64,000 bases of DNA, taken from assembly GCF_026343335.1 (NCBI RefSeq), contig NZ_JAPELX010000001.1, positions 2,666,001 to 2,730,000 of the forward strand. The letters run 5' to 3'. This DNA is from Streptomyces sp. NBC_00078. Its GTDB lineage: Bacteria; Actinomycetota; Actinomycetes; Streptomycetales; Streptomycetaceae. A program made the position numbers and the translations under genes. Below the pieces are notes generated by a model. It was not told the DNA's origin. It saw nothing but the letters and a program-made list of their open reading frames with translations, and searched no databases. Shown piece after piece: positions 36,003 to 48,027 of this stretch (its first letter is position 1; every line of letters starts with the position of its first letter).

Positions 36003-36740
36003 TCAGCCCCTCAGGAGCCGGTCGGCCAGCTCGCGGTAGTCCCGCAGCGCCAGTCGGAGCTGCTCGGTGTCGGGGTGCGTGGCCGGGGACCCCGACCGCT
36101 CGCCCTGCTCGCCGTCCTGCCAGGACATGCGCAGGGTGCGACGGCGCCGGGTCAGTGCCTCCGTGAAGCGGCCGGCGATCTCCTCGACCACGTGGTCGGC
36201 CTCCTCGACGGCGTCCCGGGGCCCGTCGACGAACCCGGAGACCGCCTGCCGGAGCCGGAGCTCCAGCTTGTCGCACTCCTCGTGCGGGAGGAGCTGGGTG
36301 GTGGGCGTGGTGGAGGTGGTGCCGGTGTGGTGGGCGGTGCCGGAGGCGCTGGGGCGGCCCTTGTCGGAGGTGCTGTGGAGGTCGGAGGCGATGCCCTCGC
36401 GGTCCGTCTCCTGTCCCGTGGCCCGTCCCGTCGCCCGGTCGTCGCGCAGTCCGGCCGCTCCGCCGCCCGCGATGTCGCCGGCGCCCCGAGCGGGCTCCCG
36501 CTCGGCCGCATCAGTCGTCCCGATCGTCCCGGTCGTCCCGGTCGTCCCGGTCGTCCCGGTCGTCCCCGGCGTCTCCGTCGTCCCCGGCGTCTCCGGCGTC
36601 TCCGGCGGGATCGGTGTGACCGTGCGCCGCTTCGTCCTGTCCTCGCCCTCGGGCCCGGTACGGGCGGCCCCGGCCCCAATACGTTCGGCACCGGCACCGG
36701 CACCGGCACCGGCGCCGGCGCCGGTCGTCGCGTCCGTCAT
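36003..36740 (-). CDS. Low-complexity protein with C-terminal helical domain shared with its neighbour
   Basis: The 245-residue protein starts with Gly-Ala and Thr-Gly repeats (GAGAGAGAGAE; TTGTTGTTGTTG) encoded by 6-bp and 9-bp microsatellites, then a disordered middle. The C-terminal ~85 residues look helical (LELRLRQAVSGFVDGPRDAV, then EEADHVVEEIAGRFTEALTR). This end resembles the C-terminal domain of the gene at 36746 (FVDAPRESVGEADRLLAELA), so the two are paralogous there. It is the second gene of a two-gene operon, five bases after the first. The start ATG has GGGGAG upstream. Function unknown. Confidence 0.68.
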   Translation of the reverse strand: MTDATTGAGAGAGAGAGAERIGAGAARTGPEGEDRTKRRTVTPIPPETPETPGTTETPGTTGTTGTTGTTGTIGTTDAAEREPARGAGDIAGGGAAGLRDDRATGRATGQETDREGIASDLHSTSDKGRPSASGTAHHTGTTSTTPTTQLLPHEECDKLELRLRQAVSGFVDGPRDAVEEADHVVEEIAGRFTEALTRRRRTLRMSWQDGEQGERSGSPATHPDTEQLRLALRDYRELADRLLRG

Positions 36741-36745
36741 ATCGC

Positions 36746-37417
36746 TCAACTCCCCTTTGCGTGGTGCCGGTTGAAGGCCCACGGCAGATGGCTGCCGCTG
36801 CCGTCGTTGCGTGCGGTCTCCTCGCGCATGGCGGGCTTCTCGGAGACCTTGTCCTCGCGGGTCGGCTTCATGAGGTCGTCGAAGAGGGCCCGCGCCTCGA
36901 CCAGCGACTCCCGCATCTCCTCGGTGTCGGCGCGGTCGCCGTCCTGCCCGCCCGCACCCACGCTTGCGACGCGGTGGACGCGCCGGTAGCCGTGGACGTG
37001 GTGGGCGTGGTGGACGGAGAGGGCGGCGAGCTGTTCGTCGTAGCGGTCGGCGTCGGGGAAGCCCCGGACGGCGGCGAGCTCCGCGAGGAGCCGGTCCGCC
37101 TCGCCGACGGACTCACGCGGCGCGTCGACGAAGCGCTCCTGTACGGCCGCCCAGCGAGCCACGAACTGCTCGCGCCGGCCGGGCTCCAACGGCTGCTCGC
37201 GCAGCGACCCGTGCCGCTCCACGCGCTCCGTGAGCTCGCGCTCGGTGGCCTTCGCGTCCCCGTCGTGCCGGGCCAGGGTCCGGTCGTACTCGGGTCCGAA
37301 GCGCCGCTTCAGGTCCCGGCCGCCGCGCGGGCCCCGGGAACGCATGGTGAGGACGGCCGCGACAACGACCACGGCCGCCACGATCACGATCAGAGCAATG
37401 ATCATGCCTGTGGACAT
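36746..37417 (-). CDS. Single-pass membrane protein with cytoplasmic helical domain
   Basis: The 223-residue protein starts with one hydrophobic helix (MIIALIVIVAAVVVVAAVLT) and a basic stop-transfer segment. A helical domain follows, with HDGDAKATERELTERVERHG and a segment about FVDAPRESVGEADRLLAELA that recurs in the next gene. A His-rich stretch (SVHHAHHVHGYRRVHRV) sits near 145-160. Similar 'secreted protein' entries in Streptomyces have no assigned role. The ATG at 37417 has GGAAGG upstream. With the downstream paralogue it may form a complex at the membrane; this is a guess. Confidence 0.72.
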   Translation of the reverse strand: MSTGMIIALIVIVAAVVVVAAVLTMRSRGPRGGRDLKRRFGPEYDRTLARHDGDAKATERELTERVERHGSLREQPLEPGRREQFVARWAAVQERFVDAPRESVGEADRLLAELAAVRGFPDADRYDEQLAALSVHHAHHVHGYRRVHRVASVGAGGQDGDRADTEEMRESLVEARALFDDLMKPTREDKVSEKPAMREETARNDGSGSHLPWAFNRHHAKGS

Positions 37418-37615
37418 GGGTGCCTTCCGTTGTGTCGGCCCCGTCGGGCCGGTTCCCCGGCCGGGTTGCCCGGAAGGCACCCCTCAAACGGCGTCGGCAG
37501 GTGCTCAGCGCGCGAAGCGGCGCAGGCCGGTCACCGACCACACCGACCGGTCTCCGGAATTCGTTCGGGTGGCGTGTCGATTCGGCGGCGGCCCGATCGA
37601 CGCAGGAGCGAAGGC

Positions 37616-37663
37616 ATGAGGAACAGGCACCGCGAGGTGCCGCATCTGAGGAGGTTGTCATGA
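37616..37663 (+). CDS. 15-codon leader ORF coupled to the DHFR-like gene
   Basis: The frame starts ATG at 37616, with AGGAG ~9 bases upstream, encodes MRNRHREVPHLRRLS, and ends TGA overlapping the next ATG (ATGA at 37660-37663). The GAGGAGG ribosome-binding site of the following gene lies within it. It may be a translational coupling leader or a chance ORF. Confidence 0.4.
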   Translation: MRNRHREVPHLRRLS

Positions 37664-38288
37664 GTGAGGTCATCGCACGGCTGGCCATGTCGCTCGACGG
37701 GTACATCGCGGGCCCCGAGTCGGGCCCCGAGCATCCGCTCGGCATCGGCGGGGAGCGGCTGCACACGTGGGTGTACGGGCTGCGGACGTTCCGCGAGATG
37801 CAGGGGATGAAGGGCGGGACGACGGGTCCGGACGACGACTTGATCGCCGCGCACGTCGCGCGGCCCGGCGCGGTCGTGATGGGCCACGGCATGTTCGTCA
37901 CCGGGGAGATCCCGTGGGGCGACGAGCCGCCCTTCCACGCGCCGGTGTACGTCGTCACCCACCACGCCCGCGAGTCCGTCGTGAAGAAGGGCGGCACCAC
38001 CTACCACTTCGTCACCGAGGGTCCGGAGCGCGCACTGGAGCTGGCGCGGGCGGCGGCCGACGGGAAGGACGTGTCGCTGGCGGGCGGGGCGGACCTCGTG
38101 CAGCAGTTCATCCGCAACGGCCGGCTGGACGAACTGCTGCTGCACGTGGTGCCGGTACTCGCGTGCGGTGGGCGGCGGTTGTTCGACAACCTCGGCGACC
38201 AGCACATCGAGTGGGAGAAGACGCACGTGCTGGACTCCGCGGGGGTCACGCACATCCGGCTGCGCTCCCCGCACACCGTGCCCGCGGA

Positions 38289-38292
<4 letters not shown>
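37660..38292 (+). CDS. Dihydrofolate-reductase-family (RibD C-terminal-like) oxidoreductase
   Basis: This 210-residue protein has the DHFR/RibD-C pattern: IARLAMSLDGYIAGPESGPE at the start, AVVMGHGMFVTGEIPWGDEP in the middle, DVSLAGGADLVQQFIRNGRL and DELLLHVVPVLACGGRRLFD toward the end. Such stand-alone proteins reduce unknown substrates with NADPH; this is not folA, because the folate site is not conserved. The ATG at 37660 follows GAGGAGG. A 15-codon leader overlaps its start, and its stop overlaps the ATG of a decayed GNAT fragment. Confidence 0.83.
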
Positions 38293-40569
<2,277 letters not shown>

Positions 40570-40716
40570 TTACAGGTCCATGGTGATCGCTGTGACCGGT
40601 TATGGCCTGTTGAGTCCTGTTGGAAGCCGATATTCCGGAGGCTGGGGCAGCGGCCCGAAGACGATCTGGATAACCTCTGGAGTTCGCGAGGGGAGCGTGA
40701 AGAGAGGGAAGAACGC

Positions 40717-41706
40717 GTGAGAGACCCGAAAGGTCAGCAGTGCCCGGAGTGCGGTGCGCCCAGAGGGGCGGACAACACCCCGTCCTGCGGCTGCACTCGA
40801 CGGGCGTCCGACGCCCTGCGCGATGCCCGTACGGCCGAACAGGCGGCGGCGGAGGACTTCGATCCGCTGCGCATCCGGCCGTACGTCGAACTGGAGGGCG
40901 ATAACGGGACGGCCGAGCACCCGGCGGCCTCGCCCGCACCGGCCCCGCCCGCACTGGCCCCGCCCGCCCCGGCTCCGGTGCCGGCGGCCGAGGCGACGAT
41001 GCCGTTGCGCACCGTGAGCCCCGAGGCGCCGAGCGCCGACGATCTGCGCCTGTTCGAGCAGGCGCCCGCGGGCGGCCGGTACGACGAAGCGGTGAGACCG
41101 CGCGGCAGAGGCCGTACGGTGCTGCTCGGCGTGGGCGGGGCCGTGGTCGCCGTCGTGGCGGCGGCGGGGCTGGCGAGCGGGATGTTCTCGTACGAGAAGC
41201 CGTCGCGGGAGAGCGCACTGCCCGACGACATACGGGCGAGCGTGCCGGACGCGTCGACGGGACCCGCGTCCGCGCCTCCGTCCCGGACCGGGGCCGCGCC
41301 GTCGCTACGGCCGCCCGCGCCGCCGGTGCCGCCCGTCAGCGCGAGCCCGTCACCCTCGGCGTCCCCGTCGGCGACGAGCGCCTCCCCGAGCCCGTCCCGC
41401 TCGGCCGAGCCGACACGGAGCGCACCGTCGGCCGGCGCCACCAGCAGCACGGGCGCGTCCGACAACAGCCGCAAGGCCCCGCCCCCCGTCCTGCGCCGCG
41501 GCTCCGAGGGCGCCGAGGTCACCGAACTCGAACTACGGCTGACCCAGCTCGGCCTCTACCCGAGTAAGGCGAGCGGCCACTACAACGAGGGCGTCGAGGA
41601 CGCGGTCAGCAGATACCAGCTGGCGCGGGGACTCCAACAGGACGGACTGGGGGTGTACGGGGCGGAGACACGGTCACGACTGGAGTCCGAGACGACCGAC
41701 CCCTGA
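40717..41706 (+). CDS. Zinc-ribbon, single-pass membrane, peptidoglycan-binding protein
   Basis: The 329-residue protein starts with a small zinc ribbon (CPECGAPRGADNTPSCGC), then a disordered cytoplasmic stretch rich in Ala and Pro. One transmembrane helix (~140-160, TVLLGVGGAVVAVVAAAGLA) follows, then a Ser/Pro-rich extracellular linker and a C-terminal PG_binding_1 domain (LRRGSEGAEVTELELRLTQL, then GVYGAETRSRLE). It should link cytoplasmic events to the cell wall. Function unknown. The GTG at 40717 follows AGAGGGAA. Confidence 0.82.
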   Translation: MRDPKGQQCPECGAPRGADNTPSCGCTRRASDALRDARTAEQAAAEDFDPLRIRPYVELEGDNGTAEHPAASPAPAPPALAPPAPAPVPAAEATMPLRTVSPEAPSADDLRLFEQAPAGGRYDEAVRPRGRGRTVLLGVGGAVVAVVAAAGLASGMFSYEKPSRESALPDDIRASVPDASTGPASAPPSRTGAAPSLRPPAPPVPPVSASPSPSASPSATSASPSPSRSAEPTRSAPSAGATSSTGASDNSRKAPPPVLRRGSEGAEVTELELRLTQLGLYPSKASGHYNEGVEDAVSRYQLARGLQQDGLGVYGAETRSRLESETTDP

Positions 41707-41740
41707 AACGCCGGTCGGCCCATCTCGCGGACAGCCGCCC

Positions 41741-41815
41741 AAATCAGCCCGTCCGGCGTTTGAGGACGAGGCTGTTCAGGCCGACAGCGGGGGTCTGGGG
41801 GCGGCAGCCCCCAGC
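41741..41815. repeat. Common Streptomyces intergenic repeat with terminator-like end
   Basis: The segment contains CCCGTCCGGCGTTTGAGGAC and GGGGGTCTGGGGGCGGCAGC. The last part folds as CTGGGGGC-GGCA-GCCCCCAG (41795-41814). From memory, this sequence recurs in many Streptomyces genomes after genes. It separates convergent genes and may terminate both. Confidence 0.6.
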
Positions 41816-41834
41816 GCTACGGCACGTACAGGCC

Positions 41835-42503
41835 CTACCGCACGTACAACCGAACAGCCCCGTCCACCGCGGCAGCGACCCGTACCCGAGTCAGATCCCG
41901 CACCACCACATCCGGCTCGTGCAGATCGGCCCGCGCCCCGACGCCCACGACCCGCATCCCCGCGGAGCGCCCCGCCTGGATCCCGGCCGCCGAGTCCTCG
42001 AAGACGATGCAGTCGGCCGGGTCGACACCCAGTTCGGCGGCGCCCTTGAGGAACCCCTCGGGGTCCGGCTTGCTGGCACCGACCGATTCGGCGGTCACGC
42101 GCACGTCGGGAAGCTCCAGACCGGCGGCGGCCATACGGGCCGTGGAGAGCGGCACGTCGGCCGAGGTCACCAGGGCGTGCGGGACGCCGCGCAGGGAGGC
42201 GAGGAACTCGGGTGCGCCGGGGATCGCGACGACACCGTCCATGTCGGCCGTCTCCTCGGCGAGCATGCGGGCGTTGTCGGCGAGGTTGTGCTCCATGGGG
42301 CGGTCGGGCAGCAGCAGCGCCATGGAGGCGTGGCCCTGGCGCCCGTGCACCACCTTCATGACCTCGGCCGCGTCCAGCCCGTGCCGCTCGGACCAGCGCC
42401 GCCAGCAGCGCTCGACGACGGCGTCGGAGTTCACGAGGGTGCCGTCCATGTCCAGCAGGAGGGCGCGGGCGGTGAGGACGGTGGGCACGGTGGTGACCGT
42501 CAT
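41835..42503 (-). CDS. HAD-superfamily sugar-phosphatase-like hydrolase
   Basis: The 222-residue protein has HAD motif I LLLDMDGTLVNS (~18-29), motif II VTSADV, the Lys of motif III in SVGASKPDPEGF and motif IV CIVFEDSAAGIQAG. The cap between motifs I and II is of the beta-phosphoglucomutase/sugar phosphatase type. It probably removes phosphate from a sugar phosphate or small metabolite; exact substrate unknown. I chose the ATG at 42503; the open frame upstream lies outside the family's length. Confidence 0.86.
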   Translation of the reverse strand: MTVTTVPTVLTARALLLDMDGTLVNSDAVVERCWRRWSERHGLDAAEVMKVVHGRQGHASMALLLPDRPMEHNLADNARMLAEETADMDGVVAIPGAPEFLASLRGVPHALVTSADVPLSTARMAAAGLELPDVRVTAESVGASKPDPEGFLKGAAELGVDPADCIVFEDSAAGIQAGRSAGMRVVGVGARADLHEPDVVVRDLTRVRVAAAVDGAVRLYVR

Positions 42504-42783
42504 CGGCAGCTCCAAGGCGCGGAGGAACGAGCGGGGCGCAGGGTAGGGCCCCGCAGGGACAAGGCGGCCCCGCCTGCCGGTCAGGGAAAACAGGCGGGAA
42601 CCACTTTGTTCCTCCACGGTACAAAATCGCCGGAGTATCCGCCACCGCTTTCGGCAACAGTTCACCGGACGTTCAGGCACGAGCGGCCCAAGGGGGCACC
42701 CCAACCGAACAGCCGGCGCCCGCCCAGCCCGGGTGTCACGCGCACCCAGCCCGGACACCTGCCCTCAGTCCGGCCACCGGCCC

Positions 42784-43365
42784 TCAGCCGGCCACCGCCT
42801 CCCAGAGGCTCCACACGCCGAGCGCCACCATCAGGAGGGCCGCGATCCTGGTGATGAGGGACAGCGGGACGCGCTTCATCAGGGCCTTTCCGCCGACGAT
42901 GCCGAGTCCGGCCACCGCCCAAAGCGCCAGCACCGCGCCGAGGCCGACGGAGAGCGGGTCGTCGTAGCGGGCCGCGAGGTTGGCCGTCATGATCTGCGTC
43001 AGGTCTCCGAACTCGGCGACCAGGATGAGCATGAACCCGGCGCCGGCGACCTTCCAGAAGGACTGGTTCTCCGGCTTGCGGATCTCCTCGTCACCCTCGT
43101 CCGTCTTCATCAGCAGCACCGCGGCACCGCCCAGGAAGAGGACGCCGGTCACCACGTGCACGATCTGCTGCGGCAGCAGCGTCAGCACGCTGCCCGCCGC
43201 GACGGCCAGAGCGACATGGAGCGCGAAGGCCGCGGCGACGCCCGCGAAGACGTACGAGGCGCGGTAGCGGGTGCCGAGGACGAGCCCGGCGAGCGCGGTC
43301 TTGTCCGGCAGTTCGGCCAGGAAGACGACGCCGAAGACAAGCGCCGTGACGGTGATGCTGATCAA
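42784..43365 (-). CDS. GDT1/TMEM165-family Mn2+ (Ca2+/H+) transporter
   Basis: This 193-residue membrane protein has two copies of the family's E-x-G-D-[KRT]-like motif: FLAELPDKTALAGLVLG (first copy, with Pro in place of Gly) and LVAEFGDLTQIMTANLA (second copy), in a two-repeat six-helix layout. Bacterial members export Mn2+. A yybP-ykoY riboswitch lies upstream on the same strand, which strongly supports a manganese role. The start is a TTG at 43365 with GAGGAA before it. It is a single-gene unit. Confidence 0.9.
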   Translation of the reverse strand: MISITVTALVFGVVFLAELPDKTALAGLVLGTRYRASYVFAGVAAAFALHVALAVAAGSVLTLLPQQIVHVVTGVLFLGGAAVLLMKTDEGDEEIRKPENQSFWKVAGAGFMLILVAEFGDLTQIMTANLAARYDDPLSVGLGAVLALWAVAGLGIVGGKALMKRVPLSLITRIAALLMVALGVWSLWEAVAG

Positions 43366-43416
43366 GGTTCCTCAATCGGTCGGGGCTGCCCCACCGAGAG
43401 TGCCGTGACTGCGATA

Positions 43417-43470
43417 CGAGACACCTCGGTACGGCAGCACACACATGTGCACTGCTTACCGAAGGTCTCG
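43417..43470 (-). promoter_or_regulatory. Expression-platform hairpin of the Mn riboswitch
   Basis: On the minus strand, CGAGACCTTCGGTA (43470-43457) pairs with TACCGAGGTGTCTCG (43431-43417) apart from one bulge. The first arm includes the GAGACCTTC that closes the aptamer's P1, so the two structures exclude each other. Confidence 0.65.
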
Positions 43471-43570
43471 CTGGCCGACCCCGTGACCGAGGTCTGCCTC
43501 CGGGCGCCGGCTCAGACGAGCTGAGCAGTATGTCGACGGTCCGGCGAAGAGCTACTCCCCTTCTGCGTCG
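43455..43570 (-). promoter_or_regulatory. yybP-ykoY (manganese) riboswitch
   Basis: Minus strand: the L1 signature GAAGGGGAGTAGC (43563-43551) pairs through GAAGG with the 3' conserved GAGACCTTC (43469-43461). Between them lie several stems (GGACCGTCGACATAC; GCTCAGCTCGTCTGAGC). It precedes a GDT1-family Mn transporter, the usual target of this class. Confidence 0.85.
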
Positions 43571-43733
43571 TCCATGGTACGCGACCGGCCCGCGACCGAA
43601 AGTCCGGCTGTAAACCTTGTGGCGTCATGTACACGTCACTAGCTTCTAACCGTACGCACACCCTCCCGCAACACGGCGCCGCGAGTATTCCCTCGCTCGC
43701 ACTCCAACGCCCCCAGCCCCCAAGGGAGTTCGC

Positions 43734-44378
43734 ATGCAGAAGTTCTACGCGCGTCGACGACTGAGCATACTCGCAGCCCTCACCGGACTCATAGCGTCGG
43801 TCGGGCTCTTCAACGGTCCGACCGCCTCCGCCGCCCTCCCCACCCCGGTCAGCGCGGCCACCGCCCGCACCTACCTCGCCTCCCTCACCGTGGCGACTGA
43901 GGACCGCACCGGCTACCAGCGCTCCCTGTTCCCCACCTGGATCACCATCAGCGGCACCTGCAACACCCGTGAGTACGTCCTCAAGCGCGACGGCTCCAAC
44001 GTCGTGACCAACTCCGCCTGCACCGCCACCAGCGGCAGCTGGTACTCGGTCTACGACGGCGCCACCTGGACCGCCGCCTCCGACCTGGACATCGACCACC
44101 TCGTCCCGCTCGCCGAGGCCTGGGACTCCGGGGCAAGCAAGTGGACCACCGCCCAGCGCCAGGCCTTCGCCAACGACGTGACCCGTCCGCAGCTGATCGC
44201 CGTCACCGACAACGTGAACCAGCAGAAGAGCGACCAGGACCCGGCCGAGTGGATGCCCCCGCTCAGCTCGTACGCCTGCACCTACGTCCGCGCCTGGGTC
44301 CAGGTGAAGTACTACTACGACCTCTCGGTCGACTCGGCGGAGAAGAGCAAGCTCAGCTCGGTCCTCAACGGCTGCTGA
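43734..44378 (+). CDS. Secreted HNH-type endonuclease (DUF1524/HNH family)
   Basis: The 214-residue protein has a signal peptide (LSILAALTGLIASVGLFNGP, cut after ASA). The nuclease core is DLDIDHLVPLAEAWDSGASK (~117-136), with the catalytic His in DIDH, followed by FANDVTRPQLIAVTDNVNQQ. Four cysteines (CNTREY, SACTAT, YACTY, and the C-terminal one) probably form two disulfides. It is likely an extracellular nuclease for nutrient scavenging or development. The ATG at 43734 follows AGGGAG. There is an isolated promoter region upstream. Confidence 0.88.
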   Translation: MQKFYARRRLSILAALTGLIASVGLFNGPTASAALPTPVSAATARTYLASLTVATEDRTGYQRSLFPTWITISGTCNTREYVLKRDGSNVVTNSACTATSGSWYSVYDGATWTAASDLDIDHLVPLAEAWDSGASKWTTAQRQAFANDVTRPQLIAVTDNVNQQKSDQDPAEWMPPLSSYACTYVRAWVQVKYYYDLSVDSAEKSKLSSVLNGC

Positions 44379-44493
44379 AACGGCGGATGATCCGGCGGCT
44401 CAGCGGCTGCTGATCCGGCGGATTCCGTAGCGGAACCTCCCCACCGGCCTCCGTCGTTCCGTACCGTACGGGGCGACGGAGGAGGGCGATCAG

Positions 44494-46137
<1,644 letters not shown>

Positions 46138-46465
46138 CTGAGCGGCCGTAGTACCCGATGTCTCGTCAAATCAAGGCACATTCAAGGCAGTTCGTGTTCG
46201 GTGTACCTCCGGAGGGCTGCACCGGCTGACGGCGGCGAGCGCTCGCCAGGGATGGATTCGGACACACTTTCGGTCGCCGAAGCGGCGGCGAGAGCCTCTC
46301 CTACGTGCGACTGCGGGCGAAACGGAACCGGGAGCGGAACCCCGCCGATGGCCGAATGTTGAACTTGCAAGCATCGAAAACGTGGACCTACCGTGAAGGA
46401 CCCGCTCGGTTCGTCCCCCAGGCCGGTCTGCCCCGGACCGACCCGACCGAAGGAGATATCCCCAT
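46138..46465. other. Long leader region before the DoxX gene, with a CTTGCAAG palindrome
   Basis: About 330 bases with no gene. GAACTTGCAAGC (46361-46372) contains the perfect palindrome CTTGCAAG ~95 bases before the DoxX start and could be an operator. No repeat or riboswitch was recognised in the rest. Confidence 0.4.
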
Positions 46466-46921
46466 ATGTCCTCTCGCCTCAACGACGCCCAGCCATATGC
46501 CCTGGGCCTGTTCCGCGTCGTCGTCGGCCTGCTCTTCGCCTGTCACGGCGCAGCCTCCCTCTTCGGCGTCCTCGGCGGCGCGGTCGGCACGAACGGCGGC
46601 ACCATCGAGAGCGGTGTCTGGCCGTTCTGGTACGCGGCCGTCATCCAGCTGGTCGGCGGCGTCCTCGTCCTGCTCGGCCTGGGCACGCGTGCCGCCGCGT
46701 TCATAGCCTCCGGCTCGATGGCTTACGCCTACTTCAAGATCCACCAGCCGAACGCACTGTTTCCGATGCAGAACGGCGGCGAGGCCTCCGTGATGTTCTG
46801 CTGGGCGATGCTGCTGCTCGTCTTCACCGGCTCCGGCGCCTTCGGCCTGGACCGGCTGTTCGCGAAGCGCTCGACGAGCCAGAGCCGGCCGGCCGCGGAC
46901 CAGACGCCGGTCGCTGTCTGA
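46466..46921 (+). CDS. DoxX-family membrane protein
   Basis: This 151-residue protein has four hydrophobic helices and the DoxX start (GLFRVVVGLLFACHGAASLF), then WYAAVIQLVGGVLVLLGLG and AYAYFKIHQPNALFPMQNGG. The last is the typical DoxX loop (Y-x-x-x-H-x-P). DoxX proteins are thought to take part in redox or thiol-stress complexes in mycobacteria; function here is unknown. A very strong GAAGGAGA lies before the ATG. A hairpin with 13-bp arms follows. Confidence 0.88.
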   Translation: MSSRLNDAQPYALGLFRVVVGLLFACHGAASLFGVLGGAVGTNGGTIESGVWPFWYAAVIQLVGGVLVLLGLGTRAAAFIASGSMAYAYFKIHQPNALFPMQNGGEASVMFCWAMLLLVFTGSGAFGLDRLFAKRSTSQSRPAADQTPVAV

Positions 46922-46933
46922 TCCCCGCTGTCC

Positions 46934-46978
46934 GTGACGCGAAGGGTCTGCCCCACCGGGGCGGGCCCTTCGCGTCAC
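46934..46978 (+). terminator. Strong hairpin terminator after DoxX
   Basis: GTGACGCGAAGGG (46934-46946) pairs perfectly with CCCTTCGCGTCAC (46966-46978); the loop itself has GCCCC/GGGGC. Confidence 0.85.
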
Positions 46979-47150
46979 GTGCGGGCTCCGTCGCGGGGCA
47001 GGTGAAAGTCCTGTGCCAGTCACACGCGCCCCCCGTGAACCCCCTGTCACACCCCGCGCGTACGCTGTATGGCTGTCAAGGCCGCTCTTGCCGCTCCCTC
47101 GCGACGTCGCGGCGCGGTCTGGCCACGGGGGAGTCACGGGGGAGTTCGCG

Positions 47151-47762
47151 GTGCTGGAGAGTGTGGGGTCGCTGACCGGCAGCCCATGGATCTACGCCAT
47201 GGTGGCGCTGTCGGTCCTGCTCGACGTGTTCGTGCCGGTCCTGCCGAGCGGCGTACTGGTGATCACGGCCGCGACGGCGGCGGCCGCGGGCTCGGCGACC
47301 GGCCACGTGCCGCACGCGGTCCCCGACATCCTGTCCCTGACGATCTGCGCGGCCACAGCCTCCGTCCTCGGCGACCTCGTGGCCTACCGCCTGGCCTGGC
47401 GCGGCGGTGAACGCCTGGACCGCGCGATCGCCCGCTCACGCCGGCTGACCACCGCGCAGGAACGTCTCGGCGCGGCTCTGGCCCGCGGCGGCGGGGCCCT
47501 GGTGATCCTCGCCCGGTTCGCCCCGGCCGGCCGCTCGGTGGTCTCCCTCGGCGCGGGCGCCGCCCACCGCCGCCCCCGCGACTTCCTCCCCTGGTCCGCC
47601 CTGGCGGGGCTGGCCTGGGCGACGTACAGCGTGGCGCTGGGGTACTACGGCGGGCAGTGGCTGGGTACGACGTGGCTGGCCACGGCGGTGTCGGTGCTGG
47701 CGCTGTTCGGGGCGGGGGCCGGGGCGGCGTACGTGATGCGGCGACCGGCCAAGGCGTCCTAG
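47151..47762 (+). CDS. DedA/SNARE-associated-family membrane protein
   Basis: The 203-residue protein begins with SLTGSPWIYAMVALSVLLDV and has the DedA pattern: FVPVLPSGVLVITAATAAAA, DLVAYRLAWRGG, and ILARFAPAGRSVVSLGAGAA, the F/ARF.P..R segment of the family. DedA proteins are thought to be proton-dependent lipid-carrier flippases. The start is the GTG at 47151 with GGGGGAG seven bases upstream; an earlier frame is open but not protein-like. Confidence 0.86.
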   Translation: MLESVGSLTGSPWIYAMVALSVLLDVFVPVLPSGVLVITAATAAAAGSATGHVPHAVPDILSLTICAATASVLGDLVAYRLAWRGGERLDRAIARSRRLTTAQERLGAALARGGGALVILARFAPAGRSVVSLGAGAAHRRPRDFLPWSALAGLAWATYSVALGYYGGQWLGTTWLATAVSVLALFGAGAGAAYVMRRPAKAS

Positions 47763-47798
47763 GCGAACGCGTACCGGGCGAACGCGCTCCGCGGGCCG

Positions 47799-48024
47799 GT
47801 GCCCCGACAGGCAACGTTCGCCCCGTCGCGACGCCCGGCACGCTCCCCCACTGCCTCAAGGGCGTGGGAGGTGCAAGTGCCCCACTCGCCGCACCGGCCA
47901 CAGACCCAAGTACGTCCAGTACGACGGCCTACGCCCAGCACTCCCCCAGCCTCCGGCCGGGGGCACCCCCAGAGCACCCACCGGACGCCGCTCCTTTACG
48001 GGCAAACGTTGCCCGCCGGGGCAC
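47799..48024. repeat. Inverted-repeat-bounded intergenic element
   Basis: The left end GTGCCCCGACAGGCAACGTT+CGCCC (47799-47823) and the right end (48000-48024) are inverted copies matching at 22 of 25 bases. Inside lies another common Streptomyces motif (CTCCCCCAGCCTCC followed by GGCCGGGGGCACCCCCAG). A half-copy of the left end lies in ecfT at 15963-15986. No ORF; probably a MITE-like or structural repeat. Confidence 0.68.
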
Positions 48025-48027
48025 CAG

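Noticed and set aside
44379..44440. Repeated ATCCGGCGG-type units after the HNH nuclease
   Set aside because: Short partial direct repeats without symmetric arms; probably chance or a decayed hairpin, not enough to call.
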